From Acinetobacter nosocomialis (GTDB lineage: Bacteria; Pseudomonadota; Gammaproteobacteria; Pseudomonadales; Moraxellaceae), in NCBI GenBank assembly GCA_025736915.1, contig CP107049.1, forward strand, positions 434,001-498,000: DNA of 64,000 nucleotides. Reading direction: 5' to 3'. A program made the translations under genes and the position numbers. Shown here in pieces: positions 9,059-17,692 of the stretch (positions are counted from its first letter, which is position 1; the number at the start of each line of letters is the position of its first letter). The notes under the pieces are model-generated. The model was not told where the DNA came from. It did no database searches and was given only the letters and a program-made list of their open reading frames with translations.

Positions 9059-10081
9059 TTAATAAGTCACTGTAACAACAACACTATCAGAGTAGCTACC
9101 GGGTCTACTTGCAATCGTAGTACCTTGCGGAATTTTTCCATAAACTGTAGTGGTTTGAGCATTACCTGTTCCAGTGCCAGATACTCCTCCCGTTCCCCCA
9201 ACGCTATTCACTCCACCCGTAGCATCCCACACCGAACTATAAGCAGCATCTTTGTATAACTGATAGGGAATAAACTCATTATTACTATTAGCCATACGCC
9301 TGAACCCTCCGCTTATACGGTTATTGCCATCCCCTAAATAAATCGAATATGGCGTTCCAGAGTTACATGTCGTATTTACAGCACCCTGAGTCGTGTAGTC
9401 ACGCTTAGTAATACCAATATCATTGATATTGCCAAAATCGACATTTGACGTTGAGTTTAATTGACAAAGCGTCGGTACCACAAAGTTCGCTGTTAGCGTT
9501 ACATTTCCAGAGTCCCAGCTGAGTAAATCACCTAAACATAACACCGCTAGAAGATCCATATCCCAAAAGAGTTGAACCGTAGCGGTATAGGTTCCTTGAG
9601 GATAGGCAATTAATGATCCTGTTCGCGCTGGTACTTTCACATTTACCGAGTAACTAAGAATATTATTTGAAGCGACAGTTACCACTGGACCATACCAAAC
9701 ATTGGAAGTTTGGTTAGTGGTAGAGGAACCGGCTCCACCAACAGTTGCAGTGACTGTATACGGTAACGATACACTATTATTTGTAGTGGTTGCTCCTGTA
9801 AATACTGTCTTCATACACATAAACGGAGAGATTTGAGGTATTAGTCCTCCATTCGTGCAAGTAATTGTTCCTGAAAAGTTTACAGTTGCATCACTATTAA
9901 TATTTGCTGCCGTGTAAGTAAACGTATTATTAGTCGTTCCAGCTACCGTACAGGCAGCATTCGTTGGACTCAAAAACGCATAAACGAGATAAAGTAAGCA
10001 AATGCCTATAAAGTATTTTAAAGATAAGGAAATTTTTTTATAGCTCTCTATTTGAGCCTTATTCATAATATTTAATGACAT
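9059..10081 (-). CDS. Spore coat U domain tip protein of a Csu-like pilus (CsuE-type)
   Basis: A 340-residue secreted protein with a signal segment (FIGICLLYLVYAFLSPTNA) and two SCPU modules. Residues about 45-195 form an N-terminal tip domain with hydrophobic loops (PQISPFMCM, LFWDMDLLAVLCLGDLLSW). Residues about 200-340 form the pilin-type module with the family C-terminal strand (GSYSDSVVVTVTY), nearly identical in style to the major pilin here. In the known Csu pilus, the two-domain CsuE tip binds hydrophobic surfaces through exposed loops; the same role is inferred. The start overlaps the usher gene by ten bases, so the two are translationally coupled; ATG at 10066 is an alternative start. 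Confidence 0.83.
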   Translation of the reverse strand: MSLNIMNKAQIESYKKISLSLKYFIGICLLYLVYAFLSPTNAACTVAGTTNNTFTYTAANINSDATVNFSGTITCTNGGLIPQISPFMCMKTVFTGATTTNNSVSLPYTVTATVGGAGSSTTNQTSNVWYGPVVTVASNNILSYSVNVKVPARTGSLIAYPQGTYTATVQLFWDMDLLAVLCLGDLLSWDSGNVTLTANFVVPTLCQLNSTSNVDFGNINDIGITKRDYTTQGAVNTTCNSGTPYSIYLGDGNNRISGGFRRMANSNNEFIPYQLYKDAAYSSVWDATGGVNSVGGTGGVSGTGTGNAQTTTVYGKIPQGTTIASRPGSYSDSVVVTVTY

Positions 10082-12531
10082 ATATAAGGTCCCAATTTCT
10101 TAGTTGAGTACTGATTACTGTTATAAGTGAAGTCAACTTGGCATGAACCATGATCGAGAAGATCTACTTCAAGTTTGTTTTGTTGTAATAGGTTGGGAAC
10201 AAATACTTCGCCATCGTAGCCCACTATTGCATCTTGCTGCCCATTAATTCGAACGCTATAACCCGGTAATAATGGTGAATTGTTTTTATCAACGACTCTC
10301 ACTAAGCCTGAAACGACCTGATGTGCACCAAAGTCAACTAAGGTTCCTTGGCGGTAACCTACTACTGTTTTTTGATCTGTAGATTTAACATTCCAATTTA
10401 AAGGAAGATATGATGGATCTAAATAAATATGGTTCTCTCTATAGGGCATGAGGCTTGGAATCAGAAATCTTCCAGACTTATCAGTTGTTCCTAGATTTAT
10501 TCCACCATTGATAATCTGGCTTTGCGGTCCCGCATTGGTAACAACAGCATAACCATCTCCAATTTCATTGGCCGCAAAAATACGTCCTGCTGCCGCAACC
10601 AATGATCCAGTCGCTGAAACTGCAACTTGGTCATTGTCTCCAATTCTGTTATAGCGCCCCGTTAAGTAAGCAGCTCTGGCGCGATAAGAACCATAGATCG
10701 ATGCATTATTGTTATGTGCATCTTGATCTCGCTCAACATAACCACCCCATCCAAATGAATCAATTTGTGGTTCCGATAGAACAAATACTTCTTGTCGGTA
10801 AGTCAATCTGCCACTATCACTAGATACGCTAGAAATAGCATTCACTCTGGTAGATGGTGTATAGCGAAGCGCAAAGTAAATGCCATAGTCCTTTTGGTTT
10901 TCATAATCTTTATAAGCTGAACTATAAAAGCCCCAGTTCTTGTTCAAACTTCCACTTAAGTTAGCAGATAGCAACTTATACGAGTTATCACTATATTTAA
11001 TTTGGTTGTAGCCGACATAAACGCTATAGCCCGCATAAAAGTTATAGTTAATCCCTGCCCTAATAATCTCATCTGCCAGTGTACTGTAGCTCAAATAATT
11101 TTGTGGCTCAGAAGTAATCTGGTTTTCTTTTAAATATCGAATTTGAGACACACGGGCCAAGTCAAAGTAGTTATCAAATACTTTGCGGTAACTGGTATTA
11201 AACGAAATATTCTTGCTAATACGCCCTTCTAAACCAAATAAGGCAGAATAGCCGTTCTCATCCTTATACTGGCTTGCTGCAATGTCAGCATTAATCACTC
11301 CAACACCAAAAACATTCTTGGCAAAACCTGTGCCTAGATTCGACAGGCCATCTGTTGAAGCCTCTGCACCACCGCTTAAAGTCAGTGAGTTGCTGTAGCC
11401 GTATCGAATCGCACCCGAAGCAAAGGTGGCATCATCATAATCATTTGAGTACAGTCCGTAGTTATAACGCGGAACCCCAATATCCACTGAAAACTCATTG
11501 ATGCCTTTTGCCAGAATCTTCGATGAAAAGTAATAAGGTTTTTTGGTAATGCTTTGCTGACCTGTGGCATCGGTGGTCACCAGCGTGACTTCATTTCCTG
11601 AAATAAACGGGAGCTGCTTAATGTCAAATGGGCCTGAAGGAACAAGGCCTGAATAAATCTTTTGCTGGTTAACGTATAAGTCTAGTGTTGAAGGTAACGC
11701 CGCCGAACCAGAAAACTGCGGCAGCGCCGAGGTAACAATATCACCACGTTGGGTATAAGCACTCGACCATTGGAAACCGGCAAGACGTACACTACTGCCC
11801 CAGTCAGAACTGTTGGAAATAAAGTCACCTAGGGTATAGATTCTGACTTTCTCAGGGTCTACATATTGCCATTTACTTTCCAGACGTACCCATTTTTCAT
11901 GGCTATAGCTCGTTTCATTACTACCGTTGTATAAAACGCCTGATGAAAAATTACCGATGCCGCTATTAAAAATACCTTCAGCCGAACCAGAGAAAATACT
12001 CTCATCATTGGTTATGGTGTGATACAGGCTGTAATTCAGGAGTGCAGCATTTAAGGGTTTCATTTTTAGCAGACTGGAGCTAGTGGTCTGTTGACCAGTT
12101 AAATCAACTGAGTAACCCATTAACATGTTTGACGGAACTTGTAAGTTCAGAGACTGCTCATTTTCTAAGTACTTAAACTGGATTCCTTTAAGTTCGTTAA
12201 GACATACCCATTGGCTATCAGGGATATGTTCATCCATTTTCACTCTTAGCGTTTTTAAGTCACCAGAACGAATATATAACTTTCCATCTTTAGATTGTTT
12301 TACGGAAAACAAATCTTCAGAAGTATTTGAATTAATAGAAATATTTAAAAATAGCTGAGTAAAATCATGTTCTTGCTGCTGTCCATTCGTCTTTTCATGC
12401 ATATATTTATTATTACTTCCTATAGACTTAGGAACACTAGGAACTGCAGTATTTGTATGATCTAGTAATTGTTCAGCAAAAGAATACGTTGGAAAATACG
12501 CAACACATAAGACACCTATAATATATTTCAT
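10072..12531 (-). CDS. Outer-membrane usher of a Csu-like chaperone-usher pilus
   Basis: An 819-residue FimD/PapC/CsuD-family usher with a signal peptide (IIGVLCVAYFPTYSFA). It forms the outer-membrane pore that receives chaperone-bound subunits. A plug-flanking usher motif (LPQFSGSAALPSTLDLYVN) and GPFDIKQLPFISG are visible near residues 270-310, followed by a long aromatic beta-barrel and C-terminal domains (LVRVVDKNNSPLLPG, VGYDGEVFVPNLL). It is slightly longer N-terminally than many ushers because of a 35-residue Asn/Gln-rich stretch after the signal. It starts nine bases after the chaperone stop with AGAGG as ribosome site. Confidence 0.9.
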   Translation of the reverse strand: MKYIIGVLCVAYFPTYSFAEQLLDHTNTAVPSVPKSIGSNNKYMHEKTNGQQQEHDFTQLFLNISINSNTSEDLFSVKQSKDGKLYIRSGDLKTLRVKMDEHIPDSQWVCLNELKGIQFKYLENEQSLNLQVPSNMLMGYSVDLTGQQTTSSSLLKMKPLNAALLNYSLYHTITNDESIFSGSAEGIFNSGIGNFSSGVLYNGSNETSYSHEKWVRLESKWQYVDPEKVRIYTLGDFISNSSDWGSSVRLAGFQWSSAYTQRGDIVTSALPQFSGSAALPSTLDLYVNQQKIYSGLVPSGPFDIKQLPFISGNEVTLVTTDATGQQSITKKPYYFSSKILAKGINEFSVDIGVPRYNYGLYSNDYDDATFASGAIRYGYSNSLTLSGGAEASTDGLSNLGTGFAKNVFGVGVINADIAASQYKDENGYSALFGLEGRISKNISFNTSYRKVFDNYFDLARVSQIRYLKENQITSEPQNYLSYSTLADEIIRAGINYNFYAGYSVYVGYNQIKYSDNSYKLLSANLSGSLNKNWGFYSSAYKDYENQKDYGIYFALRYTPSTRVNAISSVSSDSGRLTYRQEVFVLSEPQIDSFGWGGYVERDQDAHNNNASIYGSYRARAAYLTGRYNRIGDNDQVAVSATGSLVAAAGRIFAANEIGDGYAVVTNAGPQSQIINGGINLGTTDKSGRFLIPSLMPYRENHIYLDPSYLPLNWNVKSTDQKTVVGYRQGTLVDFGAHQVVSGLVRVVDKNNSPLLPGYSVRINGQQDAIVGYDGEVFVPNLLQQNKLEVDLLDHGSCQVDFTYNSNQYSTKKLGPYICH

Positions 12532-12540
12532 ATAAGCCTC

Positions 12541-13245
12541 TTAAAGTGTGGTTTTCTTACCATTAACTGTCAGAGAAATGCTGTATTTATGATTGGGCTG
12601 ATATGTAAAATTATTAACTGAATAGCTTCGTGCTTGGTTTGCAAGAATGTAGCCATTCACGGTATTCACTTTAATCGGATAACTTTTATTTTCGGTGTTA
12701 TCTATAAGTGTTAAGTCATTTAAAAGTGCATGTCGGTTTCCAATATTTCTAATATTTAAAAAAGCTTCCTTTTGATGAGTATCAATTTTCCAATTCAGTT
12801 GAGTAATCGCATCTTTATTGACTACAAATACAGGTAATGACGAACGAAGTAATACATTTACACCTTGAGAAGCTTTACGGCTATCAACTGGTTTTGGTAA
12901 TTCGTCAATAATAATACGATAAGTTTTTTCACCAGAAATTGGTTCCGGATTAATTCGGACTACCCGTAAATTATAAGACTCGCTAGGTTTTAGCTTTAAA
13001 AAAGGTGGGCTAATAGTGATTTCATCTGTAGGTGTTAATTGATCTTGTCCATTATTTTGAGTCCATTCAAATATACGTGCCTGTAAATCAGCACTTTCAT
13101 TTGACTGATTATATAGACTAATTGAAGAAGCTTTTTGATGACTTAAAATTTCTACACTTACCGGTGAAAGGCGGATTGTGGCGGCGTGAATAGTGCTAGA
13201 TAAAGATAAGAATAATCCCGTAATAATAAAAATATTTTTTTTCAT
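12541..13245 (-). CDS. Periplasmic pilus assembly chaperone (CsuC-like)
   Basis: A 234-residue secreted chaperone of the PapD/FimC superfamily. After the signal (FLSLSSTIHA), two Ig-like domains follow: domain 1 contains LRVVRINPEP and TYRIIIDELPKP, where the RI/RxI and DELP-type signatures match Csu-type chaperones; domain 2 begins near residue 140. It should cap and hold the spore-coat-U subunits in the periplasm and deliver them to the usher encoded next. It lies between the pilin and usher genes; the pilin-chaperone gap holds a stable hairpin. Confidence 0.88.
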   Translation of the reverse strand: MKKNIFIITGLFLSLSSTIHAATIRLSPVSVEILSHQKASSISLYNQSNESADLQARIFEWTQNNGQDQLTPTDEITISPPFLKLKPSESYNLRVVRINPEPISGEKTYRIIIDELPKPVDSRKASQGVNVLLRSSLPVFVVNKDAITQLNWKIDTHQKEAFLNIRNIGNRHALLNDLTLIDNTENKSYPIKVNTVNGYILANQARSYSVNNFTYQPNHKYSISLTVNGKKTTL

Positions 13246-13276
13246 GTTTTACTCAAATATATATCTTTTTAATATA

Positions 13277-13298
13277 TTAGCCCTTTCAAAAGGGCTAA
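13277..13298. promoter_or_regulatory. Intercistronic hairpin between pilin and chaperone genes
   Basis: A perfect 9-bp stem (TTAGCCCTT / AAGGGCTAA) with a four-base loop sits in the gap between the major pilin stop and the chaperone start. There is no T-run on the minus strand, so it looks like an mRNA-stabilising or processing element that would leave pilin mRNA in excess rather than a full terminator. Confidence 0.5.
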
Positions 13299-13320
13299 CA
13301 GCTTTTCTAATTTATACAAC

Positions 13321-13851
13321 TTAATAAGTTACCGTTATTGTTACCGTATCAACATAACTACCCGCACTCGGCAGTGCTGAGCCAGCAGGAAGACGACCAT
13401 ATACATTCACTGTTTGTACTGCACCACTACCTGTTCCGCTATAAGCGGTTGTTGCTATACCAATTGCAGTGGCACGTCCTGTATCCGAATACAGGTTATA
13501 AGGAATATATTCATTACTTGCTGCCCCACCAATCATGCGTCGTTGGGTTGATAAAACATTTTGACCACCATCAAACGACAAAGTCCATGGCACAGTATTG
13601 TTACAAAGAACTTTAATTGAAGTACCACCTGTAGTTGAGGTATCTGCATCAACATTAGTAGTGAGAGAACTCAAAGTACCAAAGTCCAAAACCGCATTTG
13701 TTGTAGTACCTGTTGCAGAGGTATTAAGGACACAACTATTTATTACTGTCGCCTTAACAGTTAATGTCCCCGTCGCTGTAGCGGCATTTGCTGCGTTCAG
13801 GGAAAATAACCCTACAGCTATTGCCGATAAATAAAAAAAAGTCTTTTTCAT
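13321..13851 (-). CDS. Spore coat U domain major pilin (CsuA/B-like)
   Basis: About 176 residues with a clean signal peptide (FFYLSAIAVGLFSLNAANA). The mature protein begins with a donor-strand type segment (ATATGTLTVKATVINSCVL), has two Cys for the pilin disulfide, and ends in the family strand SYVDTVTITVTY. It should be the repeating shaft subunit. I start it at the ATG at 13851, with AAAAGG eight bases upstream, rather than the TTG two codons earlier. It is the first gene of the operon, as csuA/B is in the csu operon. This cluster has four genes against six in csu, and may correspond to the light-regulated Prp pilus reported in A. baumannii; that identity is not proven from sequence. Confidence 0.87.
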   Translation of the reverse strand: MKKTFFYLSAIAVGLFSLNAANAATATGTLTVKATVINSCVLNTSATGTTTNAVLDFGTLSSLTTNVDADTSTTGGTSIKVLCNNTVPWTLSFDGGQNVLSTQRRMIGGAASNEYIPYNLYSDTGRATAIGIATTAYSGTGSGAVQTVNVYGRLPAGSALPSAGSYVDTVTITVTY

Positions 13852-14314
13852 GGCCAAAACCTTTTAAATTAAATTGTCGAATTAATAGATATAAAAAAAT
13901 TAACTCTTATTCTTACAATCATTTTTTATTTGACTGCTCTTTTAAAGCTTATTTTTTATCCTATTTTAAATATCATACATAAAAATAATTAAAATGCATA
14001 AACTTGTTATTATTTTTATTTCTATTTAATAAAATATAGTTACTTAAAGTTACTCCACAAATATAAAAACCAACATTAACAAATCATAAGCATTTGATTT
14101 AAATTAATTTAACCATTCTATCAAAAAATTTATTCATAGAAATTTAAGTAAATGTGTCATTTTTCTTTTCCGGTAATTAATCACAAAAAATAGCTTTTTT
14201 ATGCAATGCTTCAACTTAAAATTAAATTGATTTATTCTTTAATATATTTAAAAAATACATTTAATATAAATTAATAAAGGACATAATTTAAAGAAATATA
14301 AAATAAGGGTAAAA
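13852..14314. other. AT-rich intergenic region upstream of the pilus operon
   Basis: About 460 bases without a credible gene. It is much richer in A and T than its flanks and contains many A- and T-runs, as expected of a silenced or bent promoter region for a surface-structure operon. It must hold the pilin promoter, but I could not pick out one convincing -35/-10 pair among the many AT-rich candidates. Confidence 0.5.
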
Positions 14315-14340
14315 ATAAAGGCCTCATACGAGGCCTTTAT
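14315..14340 (-). terminator. Rho-independent terminator of pepN
   Basis: An 11-bp stem (ATAAAGGCCTC / GAGGCCTTTAT) with a four-base loop lies just past the pepN stop. On the minus strand it is followed by a T-rich tract (TTTATTTTT, partly in the stem). Confidence 0.85.
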
Positions 14341-14357
14341 TAAGTATATTTAAATAA

Positions 14358-16964
14358 TTAAACGCTTAACATACTATTTAAAGTTTCAGAAACGTTTTTA
14401 GATTTCACTTTAGGCTGCAATGCCTCTAAAGCTTGTTGTACTTGAGTGCGCTGAGGCTCTGCAAGTGTGTACCAACGTGACAATACCTGTAATAGGCGTG
14501 AACCTAAAATCGGGTTCTTCTCATCAAGATATTGTGCAAGATTAATAAAGTGCACTACACCAAAGCCCCAAGTATTTTCAGGGTTATTTGACAAGCCCCC
14601 ACTTACGGCGCGAATACGGTTTGGCGTCGTGAGGTCATAATCAGGATGTTGAGTGAGATATTCAATCGTCTCAACAGTGGCATTTGGATTTGCTGCCTGA
14701 ATCATAAACCATTGATCTAAAGACAATGCTTCATCTTTAAAGCGGTCATAGAAATCAGCTAGGGCATCTTGAGCTTGAGGTGCATTTTGCCAAACCAATA
14801 CACGTAACGCACCTAAGCGTTCAGACATATTGCCTGTGTTTTGATATTGCACATGTGCTAATTCAAATGCCGTTTGGTCGCCTTGACGAGCCATCATCAT
14901 AAGCATGATATTTTTTAATGCACGTACACCCATCGCTAAAGAGAATTCTTTTTGTTGGTCTGGGTCAAGGGTAAGGTAAGTATCTTTCCAGAATGAACCT
15001 AACTCTTGTGCTAAACGATTCAGCAAGGCCTCACGTTTTACATGAACATCGGCTGGTGCATAGTTCTGATCGATACGACTACCCAAATAACCTTCACTTG
15101 GTACATCAAACAAACGAGATGCTAAAAGTGGATCGCGGCCAACCAACTCAGGCAAAGTGCTCTGAATAGCTTGAATGTACGCATCGGCAGAATGGTCTTC
15201 TAACAAAATACGCTCAAGCAAGGTTTGCGTTGCTTGCCACTGGTTAAAACCATTTGTCTCATGCTGAATTAAGAAAGCTAATTCTGCATCGGTATAGTCA
15301 AATACAAGATTTACAGGCGCAGAGAAATTGCGGAGTAACGACACTACTGGCTGTTCAGTCACACCTGTAAACTCAATGGTTGCTTCATCTTGGTCAAACA
15401 AGTACACGCCATCTTTAACATCATTTACGAATAGACTGTCACTGTGCAAAGTATATTGCTCGCCTGTTTTAGCATTAAATAGCGCTAAGGCCACAGGAAT
15501 TGGAACAGCTTTTAAATTTGGATATTTAGGATGTGCTTTTAGGCTTTGTTTAAAGCTTAAACGGTAAGTTTGTGCTGCTGCATCGTACTCACCTTTTGCT
15601 TCAAGCTTTGGTGTACCCGGTTGGTTATACCAAGTTAAAAATGCAGATAAATCGACACCTGAACCTGCTGATAATGCAGCAACCCAGTCTTCTACAGTCA
15701 CGGCTTGTCCATCATGACGGCGGAAGTATTCGTCTGTTCCCTTACGGTATTTTTCTTTACCAAGTAAGGTCGACATCATGCGGTTAATTTCCGCACCTTT
15801 TTCATAGACTGTCGCTGTATAGAAGTTATTAATTTCTACAAAGTGGTCTGGGCGTGGTGGATGCGATAATGGACCCGCATCTTCAGGGAATTGGTGTGAT
15901 TTAAGTACAGCAACGTCATCAATACGTTGAACCGCAGCAGATTGTAAATCTTCCGAGAAAGACTGATCGCGGAATACCGTTAAACCTTCTTTTAAACACA
16001 GTTGGAACCAGTCACGACAAGTAATACGGTTACCAGTCCAGTTATGGAAATATTCATGGGCAATCACCGACTGTACACGCATAATCGCAGCGTCAGTTGT
16101 GTATTCTTCATCGGCAAGTACACATGAGGTATTAAAGATGTTTAAACCTTTATTTTCCATGGCACCCATGTTGAACTGACTAACAGCAACAATCATATAG
16201 TTGTCTAGGTCATAAGCACGGCCGTAGTGTTCTTCATCCCAACGCATTGAATGCTTTAAAGCTTCCATCGCGATATGGCATTTTGGAATGTCTTTCTCGA
16301 TTGCATAGATTTCTAAAGCAACATCACGCCCTTCAGAAGTCGTATACCGATCTTTAAGTACAGCTAAATCACCAATGACACAAGCAAATAAATAGCTTGG
16401 CTTTTTAGTTGGGTCTTGCCAGATCGCAAAGTGGCGGTTTTCACCCGCTTCACCTGTTTCAAGCAAGTTACCATTAGCGAGTAATACTGGGTATTTTTTG
16501 TCTGCTTCTACACGAGTCGTAAAGACTGAAAGTACGTCTGGGCGGTCTGGATAGAAGGTAATTTTACGGAAGCCTTCAGGCTCGTTTTGCGTAACAAACA
16601 AATCGCCTGCTTTATATAAACCTTCAAGCTGAGTGTTGGTTTCAGGATGAATAATCACTTGAGTCTGTAAAATGACTTCATCTGGTGCGTTAGTGATCAC
16701 CAATTGTTCACTATCGAGTGAATATTGTGCAGGAGTAAGCTCTTGACCATTGAGCTGAATAGATTGCAACTCAAGATCACGGCCTAACAGCACCAAGTCT
16801 CCAGCAGTTTGACGCTTCATGACTAAAGTTGAATCAACAATTGTTTTATCGTCATAGACTTGAATATCAAGATTAATGGATTCAACCAAGAACGAAGGTT
16901 TTTGATAATCTTTTAAATAAACTGTTTGATCTGCCTGAACTGGAGGCTGTGCCGCAATATTCAT
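14358..16964 (-). CDS. pepN: Aminopeptidase N (M1 metallopeptidase)
   Basis: An 868-residue cytosolic zinc aminopeptidase that removes N-terminal amino acids from peptides. The substrate-anchoring GAMEN motif (QFNMGAMENKGLNIFN) and the zinc site HEYFHNW with the second Glu in LKEGLTVFRDQSF are intact near residues 265-325. Length matches the gammaproteobacterial PepN family (about 870). Four-domain layout: N-terminal beta-saddle, catalytic domain, small beta domain, helical C-terminal domain. Transcribed alone, with its own terminator; the intergenic region behind its start is shared with the divergent gene at 17284. Confidence 0.97.
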   Translation of the reverse strand: MNIAAQPPVQADQTVYLKDYQKPSFLVESINLDIQVYDDKTIVDSTLVMKRQTAGDLVLLGRDLELQSIQLNGQELTPAQYSLDSEQLVITNAPDEVILQTQVIIHPETNTQLEGLYKAGDLFVTQNEPEGFRKITFYPDRPDVLSVFTTRVEADKKYPVLLANGNLLETGEAGENRHFAIWQDPTKKPSYLFACVIGDLAVLKDRYTTSEGRDVALEIYAIEKDIPKCHIAMEALKHSMRWDEEHYGRAYDLDNYMIVAVSQFNMGAMENKGLNIFNTSCVLADEEYTTDAAIMRVQSVIAHEYFHNWTGNRITCRDWFQLCLKEGLTVFRDQSFSEDLQSAAVQRIDDVAVLKSHQFPEDAGPLSHPPRPDHFVEINNFYTATVYEKGAEINRMMSTLLGKEKYRKGTDEYFRRHDGQAVTVEDWVAALSAGSGVDLSAFLTWYNQPGTPKLEAKGEYDAAAQTYRLSFKQSLKAHPKYPNLKAVPIPVALALFNAKTGEQYTLHSDSLFVNDVKDGVYLFDQDEATIEFTGVTEQPVVSLLRNFSAPVNLVFDYTDAELAFLIQHETNGFNQWQATQTLLERILLEDHSADAYIQAIQSTLPELVGRDPLLASRLFDVPSEGYLGSRIDQNYAPADVHVKREALLNRLAQELGSFWKDTYLTLDPDQQKEFSLAMGVRALKNIMLMMMARQGDQTAFELAHVQYQNTGNMSERLGALRVLVWQNAPQAQDALADFYDRFKDEALSLDQWFMIQAANPNATVETIEYLTQHPDYDLTTPNRIRAVSGGLSNNPENTWGFGVVHFINLAQYLDEKNPILGSRLLQVLSRWYTLAEPQRTQVQQALEALQPKVKSKNVSETLNSMLSV

Positions 16965-17283
16965 CTTTATTCCTTATATACTTTTCGGAAACCGTAGTAC
17001 GAATTTTATGAACTTGATCATACACATTCATACATACTGTGTTTGTTTACCTTTATAAAATTAATGGGACTTCATTTATACATTTCAAATTAGAATTTGG
17101 TTTTATTAGCACAGATTAGACCAAAATTACGATAATCGTTGTTTATATAATCAATCTATACAATAAAAATAAAACTCCTTTCGCTTTTAACATTTTTTAG
17201 GAGCTGCTTACATTTTGGGCATGGTTCTTGCCTTAACTAATATACCAGTATAAGTATTTCAATTAGAACAAGAGGTAGCCACT
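16965..17283. other. Intergenic region between pepN and the 85-residue protein gene
   Basis: About 319 bases holding the divergent promoters of pepN and the gene at 17284. TTGCCT followed by TATAAG near 17230-17256 could serve the plus-strand gene, but the spacing is short (15 bases). AAGAGGT eight bases before 17284 is its ribosome site. No RNA gene or longer repeat was seen. Confidence 0.4.
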
Positions 17284-17541
17284 ATGGAATTAAAAACTTA
17301 TTTACATCGCTTAGAAAATATTAAAGCTATTCATGATCTAGACGCAGCAGGACTCGACCATCATGTGATTGCCGTGTTTTTAACTGCCGAAGGTATTTCA
17401 ATGACTGCTCAGGAGGTAACCACTATCGTTAATACTTATGACGCATTAGGTAAGGTGAAATTACCAAGCAAAAAAGTACAGGCGCTTATCAATGCTAAAA
17501 AACTTGGACAACACGATGAGAGCTTGCCGTGCCCTGTTTAA
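17284..17541 (+). CDS. Conserved hypothetical protein, 85 residues
   Basis: A small soluble protein without signal peptide or membrane segment. It looks mostly helical (YLHRLENIKAIHDLDAAGL; VTTIVNTYDALGKVKL), with a basic stretch near the end (KKVQALINAKKLGQ) and a single terminal Cys (CPV). I do not recognise a family. The start is supported by AAGAGGT eight bases upstream, and a good terminator follows, so it is a real single-gene unit. The middle segment (MTAQEVTTIVNTYDALG) could be a small DNA-binding helix pair; that is only a guess. Confidence 0.7.
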   Translation: MELKTYLHRLENIKAIHDLDAAGLDHHVIAVFLTAEGISMTAQEVTTIVNTYDALGKVKLPSKKVQALINAKKLGQHDESLPCPV

Positions 17542-17563
17542 TCTTAACTTTTAACCCCTTATG

Positions 17564-17606
17564 AAAACCTAAAATCAAAATAAAGATTTTAGGTTTTCTA
17601 TTTTTG
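17564..17606 (+). terminator. Rho-independent terminator
   Basis: A 13-bp stem (AAAACCTAAAATC / GATTTTAGGTTTT) with an eight-base loop is followed by CTATTTTT. It ends the 85-residue protein gene. Confidence 0.85.
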
Positions 17607-17692
17607 CACCAAACAAAAAGACAATCTCAGCTATCGGCAATGCGGCTGTGTATAATAGGTCAATCATGATTGATTTAAGTGTTCGGAGCGAA

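Noticed and set aside
13852..14314. Possible small genes in the AT-rich region behind the pilin gene
   Set aside because: Only short frames with frequent stops and no ribosome site.
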